A stretch of DNA of 64,000 nt from Vibrio ouci (lineage in GTDB: Bacteria > Pseudomonadota > Gammaproteobacteria > Enterobacterales > Vibrionaceae), in the NCBI RefSeq assembly GCF_004551525.1, contig NZ_SATR01000018.1, forward strand, positions 33,565 through 97,564, read 5' to 3'. A program made the position numbers and the translations under genes. This document shows, in pieces, positions 1-8,328 of this stretch. The notes below the pieces were generated by a model. It worked only from the letters and a program-made list of their open reading frames with translations. It searched no databases and was not told where the DNA came from. The first letter of the stretch is position 1; every line of letters begins with the position of its first letter.

Positions 1-297
1 TAGGTGCAACGCTTCCTTCCTTCGACATAGTCAAGGGTCTCCGATTTAAATTACAGGGTGGTTGACGTTTACTGAATTAGGATTAATAGCCTAAATAGCG
101 TAAGCAAAGAAATAAATTAGCTATAATTTCTTTCACTACGTAGTACTTATTTATTAGAAATAAACATAAATTTAATCTCAATTCATTAGTGTGGAGTATT
201 ACTTTATTTGCTAAAAGCGGAAAATAAGACAGTTGCCGGTAAATAGTAAGAATAATCCTACGCAAATATGATTTATACCGCATAGAGACATTCTTAA
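1..297. other. Gene-free AT-rich left edge
   Basis: This stretch lies downstream of the Sel1-repeat gene and runs to the window edge. The only open frame, of about 66 codons on the minus strand (83-283), starts with no visible ribosome binding site and translates to a low-complexity mix of Leu, Ile and Tyr, so I do not call it a gene. No terminator hairpin or tRNA was recognised. Confidence 0.5.
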
Positions 298-1341
298 TTA
301 ATACTGGACGCTATCTAATATTTCATCGTATCTAATAAAATCTTTCTCTGACATTAAGGAGTTCCTAATATAGTCAGATTTCTTTGTTTGTTCTTTATCG
401 GTTAACTTTGCAAGTTTAGAGAAATCATCCTCAGCTTGAGAATATAAAGATGGCAATACGTCTCTACCTGCAGTCTGTAGAAATACTTCTAGATATGCTT
501 TTGATTTAACTAAATCTATGCCGACAAAATCATACTGCTCACTCTCGCCTCGATAAATTTTTGAAAGTGACAGAAGAGAGGTTAAATCGCCATTTTCTAA
601 CGCTTTTTCACGCCAAATCAAAGCTTGTTGGAAATCACCCCCAGCTTCAAAGATCGCGACGATACGCCTAATCGCGGGTATATAACCTAGCTCTGCGGCC
701 TTAACGTACTGGCGCAGTATAGTCCGGTCTTTTTTGGCTTGAAAAGCGAAGCTTATGTGACCATTTTTAATCCTTTCACCTTCTTCCATAAAAGCTTTTG
801 CCACATCAAACTGTTGCGCTTTTTCTAAATAGTAGGCAGATAGCTCATTGTCATCGTTAAAGTAATACTGAGATAATCGGAAGTACGCGAAGCTAGGCTC
901 AGTTGCACCAAGCTCTATCAATTGGTCATGGTATTCTTCACGCAGCTTAGACTTTTCAGCAGAGCTTACCCAACCAGCTTTAGTGTATAGGTAACGCATT
1001 GCTGCCAAGCTGCCATTGCTAGCAGCGAGTGTCAGGTATTGTTGATAAGAGTCATCTTCCTGATAAGCAGAACGCTTTCTCTTCAGCTCAATCGCATATA
1101 CATAGCTCGCGTTAGCATGGCCAGCGTCAGCGGCAAATTTTAAGTATTCTAATGCAGCATCATTTTTGAGCTGAACTCGTAAAAGCTCGCCATATTCGTA
1201 GGCCTCTTCAGGCGTCAACGTACTAACATCGTACATTTCTTTCCCGACAGCCCAAGAAGAAAAACAGATAATAAAAGCCAGTGTAACAAGTGTTTTTTTG
1301 ACTAATGTATCAAATAAGTATTTAGCCAATGTTAACACTGC
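298..1341 (-). CDS. Periplasmic Sel1/TPR-like repeat protein next to PAAR
   Basis: This is a protein of about 347 residues with an N-terminal signal sequence: a basic n-region, then a hydrophobic stretch around LVTLAFIICFSSWAVG, with likely cleavage before KEMYD. The mature part is alpha-helical and carries Sel1-like repeat signatures such as AADAGHANASYVYAI, AASNGSLAAMRYLY and AAELGYIPAIRRI, so it is probably a periplasmic protein-protein interaction scaffold. I chose the GTG at 1341 because AAGGGGGAAGCA precedes it; upstream GTGs extend the frame to 1365 and a TTG lies at 1332. The start overlaps the end of the PAAR gene by 20 bases, which suggests translational coupling. Base composition is AT-rich compared with the core genes to the right. 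The exact function is unknown. By context it could be a T6SS-associated immunity or accessory protein, but that is inference. Confidence 0.7.
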   Translation of the reverse strand, partial: AVLTLAKYLFDTLVKKTLVTLAFIICFSSWAVGKEMYDVSTLTPEEAYEYGELLRVQLKNDAALEYLKFAADAGHANASYVYAIELKRKRSAYQEDDSYQQYLTLAASNGSLAAMRYLYTKAGWVSSAEKSKLREEYHDQLIELGATEPSFAYFRLSQYYFNDDNELSAYYLEKAQQFDVAKAFMEEGERIKNGHISFAFQAKKDRTILRQYVKAAELGYIPAIRRIVAIFEAGGDFQQALIWREKALENGDLTSLLSLSKIYRGESEQYDFVGIDLVKSKAYLEVFLQTAGRDVLPSLYSQAEDDFSKLAKLTDKEQTKKSDYIRNSLMSEKDFIRYDEILDSVQY

Positions 1342-1606
1342 TTCCCCCTTGCAAAACACCACCACAGCCTACGGAATCTCCTATTCTAGCAGCCGGTTTA
1401 CCGTCAATTTTTACGGTAGCTGAACCAGAAGAAATTGCCCTATCATGTTTAGGATTCTTAGGTTTATCGTGCGCTTCTAAAGGGTCTCCCAGACGGGCGA
1501 CCGAAATACCATCTGCTTTTACTGTTCCCGAACCAGATATAATCGGGGTCGGTGGAAATCCATCATGGCCAGTGCCTATATGCCCAACAAGAGCTGCTTT
1601 GCCCAT
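1322..1606 (-). CDS. PAAR-motif protein (type VI secretion spike tip)
   Basis: A 94-residue protein that is essentially one PAAR domain. It has the glycine/proline-rich repeating pattern GHIGTGHDGFPPTPIISGSG, then KADGISVARLGDP, SGSATVKIDGKPAARIGD and the terminal SVGCGGVLQGGSSVNIG. PAAR proteins cap the VgrG trimer of the type VI secretion spike and often recruit effectors. There is no C-terminal toxin extension, so this is a bare tip protein that would have to work with a separate VgrG or effector. No vgrG, hcp or other T6SS gene lies in the window. The following gene, a secreted Sel1-repeat protein, overlaps it by about 20 bases. The start is the ATG at 1606, preceded by the purine-rich AGGAGACAGAT, a good ribosome binding site. 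Confidence 0.9.
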   Translation of the reverse strand: MGKAALVGHIGTGHDGFPPTPIISGSGTVKADGISVARLGDPLEAHDKPKNPKHDRAISSGSATVKIDGKPAARIGDSVGCGGVLQGGSSVNIG

Positions 1607-2050
1607 ATCTGTCTCCTAGACGTTTCATCCTGATACAGCCATTAAGCAAATATCAAACCAGATATTAACTCATACTAAAGGCTAATAAATACGTTAAGTA
1701 AGGTGAGGACTCTAACTTATTTCTTGCTCCACAGGCAACTATTTACCCGTAATGAGTAATATATTTCCGATCCTCACTCCATAAGTATTTAAATAATAAA
1801 CATGTCAGTTTCACAGCAATATTAATTAATAATTAAATTATTAAATTATTATACCAACATTTTTTATAAGTAATTATTGCCTGACAGATTTATGAAATAA
1901 AAAATAATTGTTTTGGAATTAGACTTCAGCTTTTAACTAATATTTTGGGAATATTCCCATTAAAATGTATATTACTAATATATGTAATAGCGTGAACAGC
2001 GTAGCAGTCTGTGTTAGTATCGCTCGCTAAATTTTCATGAGGTCAGTGGA
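1607..2050. other. AT-rich intergenic region between divergent PAAR and ykgJ-like genes
   Basis: About 440 bases without a convincing open frame. The middle (roughly 1790-1990) is very AT-rich, with runs such as TAATTAATAATTAAATTATT. It must hold the divergent promoters of the PAAR gene and the YkgJ-like gene. I cannot single out a promoter. The composition would suit H-NS silencing, which is an inference from AT content only. Confidence 0.5.
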
Positions 2051-2296
2051 ATGGATTGTCGATTAGGGTGCGGGGCTTGTTGTGTTGCTCCGAGTATTTC
2101 ATCTCCTATTCCAGGAATGCAGCGCAAACCTGCAGGTGTGCGCTGCATTCAGCTCAATGACGAGAATCTGTGTAGTCTGTTTGGAAAAGCAGAAAGACCC
2201 AAGGTATGCCACCAATTCAAAGCATGCCCAGTCATATGTGGAACAACGACGCAACAAGCGTTGGACAACATTACTGAGCTCGAAAACATCACCTAA
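2051..2296 (+). CDS. YkgJ-family cysteine cluster protein
   Basis: A short protein of 81 residues with the cysteine pattern typical of the YkgJ/UPF0153 family: MDCRLGCGACCVAP at the N-terminus, then RCIQL, NLCSLFG, KVCHQF and ACPVICG. The family is thought to bind a metal or Fe-S cluster through these cysteines; its biochemical role is not established. The start ATG at 2051 is supported by a GAGG about nine bases upstream. A terminator-like hairpin shared with recR follows the gene. Confidence 0.88.
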   Translation: MDCRLGCGACCVAPSISSPIPGMQRKPAGVRCIQLNDENLCSLFGKAERPKVCHQFKACPVICGTTTQQALDNITELENIT

Positions 2297-2337
2297 GTTG
2301 ATCGGGCAACTATTTGCCAGTCGTATTTTTCGGGTAC

Positions 2338-2366
2338 AAAAAAACCGCAGTTACTGCGGTTTTTAC
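2338..2366. terminator. Bidirectional terminator between ykgJ-like gene and recR
   Basis: The sequence AAAAAACCGCAG-TTA-CTGCGGTTTTTA forms a stem with an A tract on one side and a T tract on the other, so it can end transcription in both directions between these convergent genes. Confidence 0.85.
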
Positions 2367-2968
2367 TAGGACAGTTTTTGCCTGCCGAGCAATGAGTGCG
2401 ACAATGTTGTACCGTCAACTAACTCTAGTTCACCGCCCACAGGCACTCCGTGAGCAATTCGACTTGCAGAGACCTGATGTTCACGACAAAGCTCTGCTAT
2501 GTAATGAGCAGTCGCTTCACCTTCTACTGTCGGGTTGGTCGCCAAAATCACTTCAGTGACATCTCCACGGCGAAGACGGTAATCGAGCACGTCGAGGCCA
2601 ATATCACTAGGACCAATTCCATCTAATGGTGATAGGTGCCCCATCAACACAAAGTAACGCCCAGAAAACTGACCGGTTGCTTCTACCGCAGCAATATCTG
2701 CTGGGCTCTCTACAACACATATTTGGCCATTTTCTTGTCGTTTTGGATTGGTACAAATATGACAAACTTCTTCTTCAGTAAAAGTTCGGCATTCACTGCA
2801 GTGACCAATTTCGGTCATTGACTGACTGAGCGCATCCGCTAACTGCAATCCACCTTTTCTATCTCGCTGTAACAAATGAAAGGCCATACGCTGCGCCGAC
2901 TTGGGGCCAACCCCAGGTAGACAACGTAAGGCCTCCATCAATTGCTCCAGCATATGACTGGTGCGCAT
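2366..2968 (-). CDS. recR: Recombination mediator RecR
   Basis: RecR (200 residues, normal family length) works with RecF and RecO to load RecA on gapped DNA. Seen in order: an N-terminal helix-hairpin-helix region ([20 protein letters not shown]), a four-cysteine zinc finger (CSECRTF...CHIC, about residues 57-72), and a Toprim domain beginning [14 protein letters not shown] and containing [14 protein letters not shown]. It lies 14 bases downstream of the ybaB stop and belongs to the conserved dnaX-ybaB-recR cluster of Gammaproteobacteria. It ends right at the shared terminator. Confidence 0.98.
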   Translation of the reverse strand: MRTSHMLEQLMEALRCLPGVGPKSAQRMAFHLLQRDRKGGLQLADALSQSMTEIGHCSECRTFTEEEVCHICTNPKRQENGQICVVESPADIAAVEATGQFSGRYFVLMGHLSPLDGIGPSDIGLDVLDYRLRRGDVTEVILATNPTVEGEATAHYIAELCREHQVSASRIAHGVPVGGELELVDGTTLSHSLLGRQKLS

Positions 2969-2982
2969 TAATCTTTACTCGA

Positions 2983-3312
2983 TTAGAATGGCATCTTCAT
3001 GCCTGGTGGTAGTTGCATACCGCCAGTTACACCTGCCATTTTTTCTTTTTGAGTTTCCTCAACTCGACGCGCCGCATCGTTGAAAGCAGCTGCGATCAAA
3101 TCTTCTAGCATTTCTTTATCGTCTTCCATTAGACTCTCGTCAATTTCAACACGGCGTACGCTGTGGCTACCAGTAATCGTTATTTTCACTAGGCCGGCAC
3201 CAGACTCACCTGTTACTTCCATATTAGCGATTTCTTCTTGAAGCTTTTGCATGCGATCTTGCATTTGCTGGGCTTGCTTCATTAGATTGCCCATACCGCC
3301 TTTACCAAACAT
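2983..3312 (-). CDS. ybaB: YbaB/EbfC nucleoid-associated protein
   Basis: A 109-residue member of the YbaB/EbfC family, a small dimeric DNA-binding protein. The sequence shows the characteristic N-terminal [18 protein letters not shown], a long helix ([18 protein letters not shown]), and the C-terminal Met/Pro/Gly-rich tail ending LPPGMKMPF. It is placed between dnaX and recR, the usual neighbours. The start is the ATG at 3312, preceded by AACCAGAGAG. The family's exact role (nucleoid compaction or gene regulation) is not fixed. Confidence 0.96.
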   Translation of the reverse strand: MFGKGGMGNLMKQAQQMQDRMQKLQEEIANMEVTGESGAGLVKITITGSHSVRRVEIDESLMEDDKEMLEDLIAAAFNDAARRVEETQKEKMAGVTGGMQLPPGMKMPF

Positions 3313-3385
3313 GTTTATCTCTCTGGTTATTTAGCTTGTTTCGTTATTAGATTGGGTTGAAGCCAAATAGTTTCAACCCCTCAAA

Positions 3386-5518
3386 TTAAATTGGCCTTAC
3401 ACTCTCGGAGTCTAGCTCTGCCGCAAATCGCTTCTCGATAAATTGCACATGCGGATCATTTTCTAAGCTGGTAAATGCCTGTTGCAGTCGGCCTTGGTAG
3501 AGTTTGTCTCTCAGCTCAAGCGGGGTTTCTCCGCTGTCACCAACTTCAACACTTAATTGGCATTCTTCGCCTAATACTCGATTTAGTTCACCAAGCAGTT
3601 CACTTTGAGCCTTATCGGTATTTAAGTGCGCCTGTGTTGATCGTAGTGTTAAAGCGATGGTTGAGCCACTTTTCTCATACCAAGAATTCAGTGCTAATTG
3701 CTCGGTTAGCTTCGCCGTGTTGAGCTGACTGATAAGTTTGGCCCATTCACTTTGGTTCAAACTCTCATCGACTAGCTTTTGCACCATTTCCGGTGTTTTC
3801 TCATGTTCTAACGCCTTTTTGAGTAGCGTTGGCGTTAGTTCTAATGTCTCTTTTTTTGCCTGTGGAAGAATTGGCTTCCACTGATAATGTTCATTCTTAG
3901 CGGGTTCAGGTGCCATATTTGGGTTATGGCTTGATAATGGCGACACCTGCCCTGCTTCAGCGTGTTTCTTAGCTACACGGTCAAGAACAGACTCTGATTT
4001 TGCAGATGTCGCATTAGCCTTTTTTGGCGAATTACCCTGAGTTGGATTAATACCTTTACGCTGTGAGCGCAATTGATGTCTCAAGCCACTCACTGGTGAC
4101 GACGAACGCGCATCAGATTGCGGACGATTCATCGGTTGAGACTGTGGCGCTTCCTGCACTGAACCATATTGCTCTGGTGGTGGCATATATTGAGGTTCAT
4201 CGTAATGAGGCGGAGGCTCAGGCATGTAATCCATTGGAGGCGCATCATAACCTTGCGTTGGCGGCACAGGATTCGCAGATGTCATATTCTGAGATGCTGG
4301 CGGCTGCGGCGCTTGACGCACTGGGGCAACCTGAGACGGCTTCGGTGCAGGCTGTGAAGTTACGGGCGCAGCTACTGGCGCACTCGCAACCTGTGGCTCT
4401 GCATCCGTTGAAATCACGTTCGCCTGCGGTTTAGACGCAGGTCTAAATGCCATCATTCGCAGAATAACCATCTCTAGACCAATACGTTCAGACGGTGCCA
4501 GAGGCAGGTCTTCTCGGCCTTTCAATGCAATCTGGTAGTACAACTGAACATCTTGCGGGCTTAAAGCACGACTTAATAATTCAATTTTTTCAGCGTCAGG
4601 TTGCGCTTGGTCTAATGTTGCAGGTAGAGCTTGGTACATCGCTAGGCGATGCAATTGAGTCGATAACTGTTGAAGTAACCCGTCCCACTCAACGCCATTT
4701 TGAGCCAATGCAGAGATACACTCCATAGCGGTCTGAGCTTGCTTGGAGCTAATAGCCTCTAGTAGATGCAATGCTTGATCAGTATCTAGCGTACCGAGCA
4801 TGTGCGCTACGCTATCCGTCAGAACTTGACCATTGCCAAGTGCAATAGCTTGGTCCGTTAGACTCAATGCATCACGCATACTGCCATCAGCCGCATGAGA
4901 AATCATACCCAAGGCGCGCGCTTCTGCACTGACTTGCTCTTGTTTTAAAATATGATCAAGCTGCTCATGAATAGTATCAACACTGATTGGCTTCAAATGG
5001 AACTGAAGACAGCGTGATAAAATCGTCACCGGCAGTTTTTGCGGATCGGTTGTCGCGAGCAGGAACTTCACATACTCAGGCGGCTCTTCAAGCGTCTTAA
5101 GCAGCGCATTGAAACTATGACGCGAAAGCATGTGGACTTCATCGATAAGGTAAACCTTAAAGCGACCACGTGCAGGCTTGTACTGAACGTTATCCAACAG
5201 TTCACGAGTATCTTCAACCTTAGTGCGAGAAGCCGCATCGATTTCTAATAAATCGACAAAACGACCTTCGTCTATCTCTTTACAAGTATCACACGTACCA
5301 CATGGATTAGCGGTGATTCCTGTTTCACAATTCAATCCTTTAGCAAACAAACGCCCGATCGACGTTTTACCGACCCCTCGCGTCCCACTAAACAGGTACG
5401 CGTGGTGTAGACGGTTTTGGGCTAAAGCATTTTCAAGTGCTGTTAAAACGTGGGCTTGACCAACGACTTCATTAAACTTAGTCGGTCGCCACTTTCGCGC
5501 TAAGGCAAGATAACTCAT
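3386..5518 (-). CDS. dnaX: DNA polymerase III tau/gamma subunit
   Basis: The clamp-loader ATPase of the replisome, 710 residues. Domains: AAA+ ATPase with Walker A GTRGVGKTS, a zinc-binding stretch with cysteines in CNCETGIT-type spacing (CETG...CGTCDTC), Walker B DEVHML, sensor 1 LATTDP and the SRC motif (LSRCLQF). A lid and collar follow, then a long Pro/Gln-rich linker (about 365-470), then the tau-specific C-terminal domains that contact DnaB and the polymerase. At codons 498-500 (CCA AAA AAG) there is an A AAA AAG slippery heptamer, which should give the shorter gamma form by a -1 frameshift as in Escherichia coli; see the separate entry. It heads dnaX-ybaB-recR, with apt 29 bases upstream. 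Confidence 0.98.
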   Translation of the reverse strand: MSYLALARKWRPTKFNEVVGQAHVLTALENALAQNRLHHAYLFSGTRGVGKTSIGRLFAKGLNCETGITANPCGTCDTCKEIDEGRFVDLLEIDAASRTKVEDTRELLDNVQYKPARGRFKVYLIDEVHMLSRHSFNALLKTLEEPPEYVKFLLATTDPQKLPVTILSRCLQFHLKPISVDTIHEQLDHILKQEQVSAEARALGMISHAADGSMRDALSLTDQAIALGNGQVLTDSVAHMLGTLDTDQALHLLEAISSKQAQTAMECISALAQNGVEWDGLLQQLSTQLHRLAMYQALPATLDQAQPDAEKIELLSRALSPQDVQLYYQIALKGREDLPLAPSERIGLEMVILRMMAFRPASKPQANVISTDAEPQVASAPVAAPVTSQPAPKPSQVAPVRQAPQPPASQNMTSANPVPPTQGYDAPPMDYMPEPPPHYDEPQYMPPPEQYGSVQEAPQSQPMNRPQSDARSSSPVSGLRHQLRSQRKGINPTQGNSPKKANATSAKSESVLDRVAKKHAEAGQVSPLSSHNPNMAPEPAKNEHYQWKPILPQAKKETLELTPTLLKKALEHEKTPEMVQKLVDESLNQSEWAKLISQLNTAKLTEQLALNSWYEKSGSTIALTLRSTQAHLNTDKAQSELLGELNRVLGEECQLSVEVGDSGETPLELRDKLYQGRLQQAFTSLENDPHVQFIEKRFAAELDSESVRPI
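3991..4040 (-). promoter_or_regulatory. dnaX: Predicted programmed -1 frameshift site in dnaX (gamma subunit)
   Basis: The heptamer A AAA AAG lies at 4019-4025 in the correct phase (CC A AAA AAG GCT). After a -1 slip the next codons are GGC then TAA (4014-4016), so the product would end ...PKKG after about 501 residues. A Shine-Dalgarno-like AGGG sits about nine bases before the heptamer. A short hairpin (GAC-a-TCTG / CAGA-GTC) begins about eight bases after it. This reproduces all three parts of the E. coli dnaX signal, although the hairpin here looks weaker. The three sequence elements are seen directly; the frameshift itself is inferred. Confidence 0.75.
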
Positions 5519-5547
5519 GAAACTATACCCATTAATAACCTACCCGA

Positions 5548-6093
5548 TTAGTGACCTTCAAACTCACAGATGCTGTATACGTCTAGGCCTAAACCTTCAA
5601 GACGCTTATCACCACCGATTTCAGGAAGGTTAATCACAAACGCAGCATGTTCTACAACACCACCAAGCTGACGAATTAGCTTAGTCGTCGCTTCGATTGT
5701 GCCGCCTGTTGCTAATAGATCATCAACCATTAGCACTTTGTCACCTTCAGTGATGGCATCAGTATGAATTTCAAGTGTATCCATACCATATTCAAGCTCG
5801 TATGACTGAGCAACCGTTGCGCGAGGTAGCTTGCCTGGTTTACGAACTGGCACAAAACCCAAACCTAGCTCAAGAGCCAGCGGAGCACCAAATAGGAAAC
5901 CACGAGCTTCAGTACCTACAACTTTGGTAAAGCCCATATCTTTGTACTTATCAACCAGTAGCTGAATAGTAGCTTGGTACGCCTTTGCGTCTTCCATTAG
6001 GCTCGTCACATCACGGAATAGAATGCCTGGTTTTGGGTAGTCAGGAATGCTTTTGATGCTTGATTTGATCTGCGCGATTGTTTCAGTTGTCAT
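5548..6093 (-). CDS. apt: Adenine phosphoribosyltransferase
   Basis: Converts adenine and PRPP to AMP in purine salvage; cytoplasmic. The 181 residues match the family length. The PRPP-binding motif is [16 protein letters not shown] (about residues 120-135), preceded by the dimer/flexible loop region and by [16 protein letters not shown], both typical of Apt. Start ATG at 6093. The gene sits just upstream of dnaX, the usual apt-dnaX-ybaB-recR arrangement, with only 29 bases between them. Confidence 0.98.
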   Translation of the reverse strand: MTTETIAQIKSSIKSIPDYPKPGILFRDVTSLMEDAKAYQATIQLLVDKYKDMGFTKVVGTEARGFLFGAPLALELGLGFVPVRKPGKLPRATVAQSYELEYGMDTLEIHTDAITEGDKVLMVDDLLATGGTIEATTKLIRQLGGVVEHAAFVINLPEIGGDKRLEGLGLDVYSICEFEGH

Positions 6094-6235
6094 AATTCTA
6101 TACTTAGATTGGCTATATCATTGCTAGACACCATCACTGGGTCTAGATTCAGCATAGTTTTTCGCACAATCTACCCTATAGATATGCCCGAAACAGTCAT
6201 CACGGATCGTTGTGCTTAAAACAGTGCCTAAAAAA

Positions 6236-6262
6236 CAAACGCCCACTTAAAAAAGTGGGCAC
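6236..6262 (-). terminator. Terminator downstream of the DUF454 gene
   Basis: A perfect stem GCCCACTT-aaaa-AAGTGGGC (6241-6260) lies just past the stop of the DUF454 gene, followed on the minus strand by GTTTGTTTTTTAGG. It separates that gene from apt downstream. Confidence 0.7.
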
Positions 6263-6276
6263 ACTTCCCAGCAATC

Positions 6277-6663
6277 TTAGTGATTTTCTTTGCTATCGGC
6301 AAGGTACTCAGTCACAGGTAAACGAATAAACCAGCTCAGCAATACCACCAGCATTACCACTAGCATGATCTTTAACCAGAAATGTGGCACGACCCAAATT
6401 GACAGCGTAAAACTGAATACAATCCAGATAGCGCCACGCTTCTTCACTTTGGCTGTGACAGCGCGATTTTGATGCCAGTTATCTAAGATTGGCCCGAACG
6501 TTTTATGATTGTGTAACCAACGATGAAAACGAGGGCTGCTGCGCATAAAACACGCGCTTGATAACAGAATGAAAGGCGTAGTAGGAAGAAGAGGGAGGAA
6601 AATACCGATAATGCCCAGAATCAGGCTGAGCACGCCAACAACGTATAGAAAAACTCTGCGAAT
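6277..6663 (-). CDS. ybaN: DUF454 (YbaN-like) inner-membrane protein, probable non-ATG start
   Basis: A small polytopic membrane protein of the DUF454/YbaN family, about 128 residues. It has the family signature GIFLPLLPTTPFILLSSACF, then RSSPRFHRWLHNHKTFG and two C-terminal hydrophobic helices (IWIVFSFTLSIWVV, IMLVVMLVVLLSWFI). The first in-frame ATG/GTG/TTG is the GTG at 6633, but that cuts off the family's first segment, which is readable upstream as RRVFLYVVGV. As I remember E. coli YbaN (MQRIILIIIG), its initiator aligns with the ATT at 6661-6663; ATT or ATC codons at 6664-6669 follow a GGAG and are alternatives. There is an in-frame stop a few codons higher up. No function is known for the family. 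The start is uncertain; the identity is not. Confidence 0.8.
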   Translation of the reverse strand: MRRVFLYVVGVLSLILGIIGIFLPLLPTTPFILLSSACFMRSSPRFHRWLHNHKTFGPILDNWHQNRAVTAKVKKRGAIWIVFSFTLSIWVVPHFWLKIMLVVMLVVLLSWFIRLPVTEYLADSKENH

Positions 6664-6690
6664 AATGATGGCATGCTCCGTAAGCCGCTA

Positions 6691-6822
6691 TTAGAACCCT
6701 ACGTACCCATTCAACACTCGAATCCAAGTCAGTGTTGCTGGAAGAGTTGGGATCAGTAGTACAGCAATAAATCCTAGAAAGTAGAAGATATTATAAGGTT
6801 CTTTAAAATCGTTGTCTGCCAT
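6691..6822 (-). CDS. 43-residue single-span membrane peptide
   Basis: A complete small frame running from ATG (MADNDFKEPYNIFYFLG) through one hydrophobic helix (about FYFLGFIAVLLIPTLPATLTW) to TAA, 43 codons. The weak purine stretch AGAGAA lies upstream of the ATG. Its stop is about 20 bases before the probable start of the DUF454 gene on the same strand, which suggests co-translation. I do not recognise a family. The charged soluble N-terminus, single helix and short basic tail look like a real small membrane protein and not a chance frame. Confidence 0.6.
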   Translation of the reverse strand: MADNDFKEPYNIFYFLGFIAVLLIPTLPATLTWIRVLNGYVGF

Positions 6823-6982
6823 GAGCTTGCTTCTCTAAATATTGAAGGTGACGATATGCCCAATCAATCATTAATCAGATGTTAATAAGTTGGGCTATTT
6901 TTGTTTATGGCGGACTATACCCTATTCGGCCAATCACAAACACCGACCAAAAAAAGGGTTATTAAAAAGTTATCATTTAGAG

Positions 6983-8083
6983 TTAGGCGTTGGCCCCGCG
7001 ATAGATATCCAAACTAAAGCTACTTGAGCCGAGACAGCTCAAGGTTAGTTGACACGCAGACTGAATATTTAAATCTGTAGTGATAAAGTTTTTAAGGCAA
7101 TTATCGCCAAGCATTTCACCGGCGTTAATATGCTGCGACAAATAACCGTTGGCCCACTGTGCGTCTAGACCTGCCGGAAGTATCGACAGCGTCCCCTCAG
7201 ATAAATCTGCAATACCAAATAGAGCTTTCACTGGCGTACTGCAGTCGGAACACTTGATCCCTTTCTCTAGCAAAGTGGCGAGATCTTTTAAATCAGCATT
7301 GAAGCACTTAAGGTTACGTAAGTAATCATGGAAAAGTGCTCGTACGAGTAAAGTTGTCGCTGCGCCATGCTGCCCTTCACTATTCGAGTCCACAATGTAG
7401 AACGCAAATTGACCATTCATTAGCCATGCATAGTCCACGACAAGTGGCATGACATCAGTTGACTGTAATAGGCGATAGCCGCATTTCCAGTCTCCTTGAG
7501 AGGTGTCTTTATCTGGAAGTAAGGCATGCAACAGATCTTTCGCCGCACTTGGGTTGTCATCTAGGTATTCAAGGTGCCAGTGCAGTTCTTGCTCTTCTGG
7601 AACATCACCACTATCGATTCGAAACCATTGACTTGAGAAGTCACGTTGATCGCTTAGATGGTTATCCGAGTCATCAAGGGTATTTTCTATCGCACAAGCA
7701 AGATGTTCATGATTGCCAATCGGCTTAGGCAGAAAATCTTTAATACCAAAACGCAGCGCTTTGGCCACGTCGGCGATATCATCGGTAGCAGAAACGACGA
7801 TAAGGGGCATGGATGGGTATTCTAAGCTGACTTCTTCAACGAACTCGATTCCGTCTAATATCGGCATTGAGAGATCACAGAGAATAAGATCCGGCTCATG
7901 ATTACGAAGTTTCTGTAAGCCATCAAGACCATCTTCCGCTTCAACAACTTTGTAACCTTGAGATTCTAAAAAACCTGAAGTAATACGACGAAATATAGGA
8001 TCGTCGTCCACCAGCATAATCAGTTTTTGAGCCGCAGCGACAGGCATAGCCGCGTTGGTTCCAACTTCTATTGTCTTATGCAT
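6983..8083 (-). CDS. rssB: RssB-like response regulator
   Basis: A 366-residue protein with an N-terminal receiver domain (LIMLVDDDPIFRR; phosphoacceptor Asp70 in LILCDLSMP; VSATDDIADVAKAL; KPIG) and a C-terminal PP2C-like effector domain. Over both parts it resembles E. coli RssB: ISATENMADIAKALR-type segment, WHLEYLDDNPSAAKDLL, and LVRALFHDYLRNL. RssB delivers the stationary-phase sigma factor RpoS to ClpXP, so this is the likely adaptor for RpoS turnover. Metal-binding residues of active PP2C phosphatases are not evident, as in E. coli RssB. It is divergent from aphB. Confidence 0.85.
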   Translation of the reverse strand: MHKTIEVGTNAAMPVAAAQKLIMLVDDDPIFRRITSGFLESQGYKVVEAEDGLDGLQKLRNHEPDLILCDLSMPILDGIEFVEEVSLEYPSMPLIVVSATDDIADVAKALRFGIKDFLPKPIGNHEHLACAIENTLDDSDNHLSDQRDFSSQWFRIDSGDVPEEQELHWHLEYLDDNPSAAKDLLHALLPDKDTSQGDWKCGYRLLQSTDVMPLVVDYAWLMNGQFAFYIVDSNSEGQHGAATTLLVRALFHDYLRNLKCFNADLKDLATLLEKGIKCSDCSTPVKALFGIADLSEGTLSILPAGLDAQWANGYLSQHINAGEMLGDNCLKNFITTDLNIQSACQLTLSCLGSSSFSLDIYRGANA

Positions 8084-8328
8084 AATACCTACGCCTCACA
8101 CAACTAAGAGTACAACTGTATTATTATTGTTATTCTTGTCGATTGTTTCACACACTCTTTAAAAAGTAGCCTTGAACGGTGATTTATACAAATCTTCCAC
8201 TTTGAGGCCTTGTTGCATACTATATGTATGGAATATCAACTTTCTATAAACTTGTTGATGTGACTCAAGCTTTGACATTTGATATACATATAAATTAACC
8301 AAATTCGTAAAAAAGTGTGTCCGACATA

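Noticed and set aside
83..283. Minus-strand open frame of 66 codons at the left edge
   Set aside because: It has no ribosome binding site and a low-complexity hydrophobic/Tyr-rich product in AT-rich DNA. It is most likely chance.
1322..1606. Part of a full type VI secretion cluster
   Set aside because: No tss/vgrG/hcp genes are in the window. Only the PAAR protein is present, so it is called an orphan.
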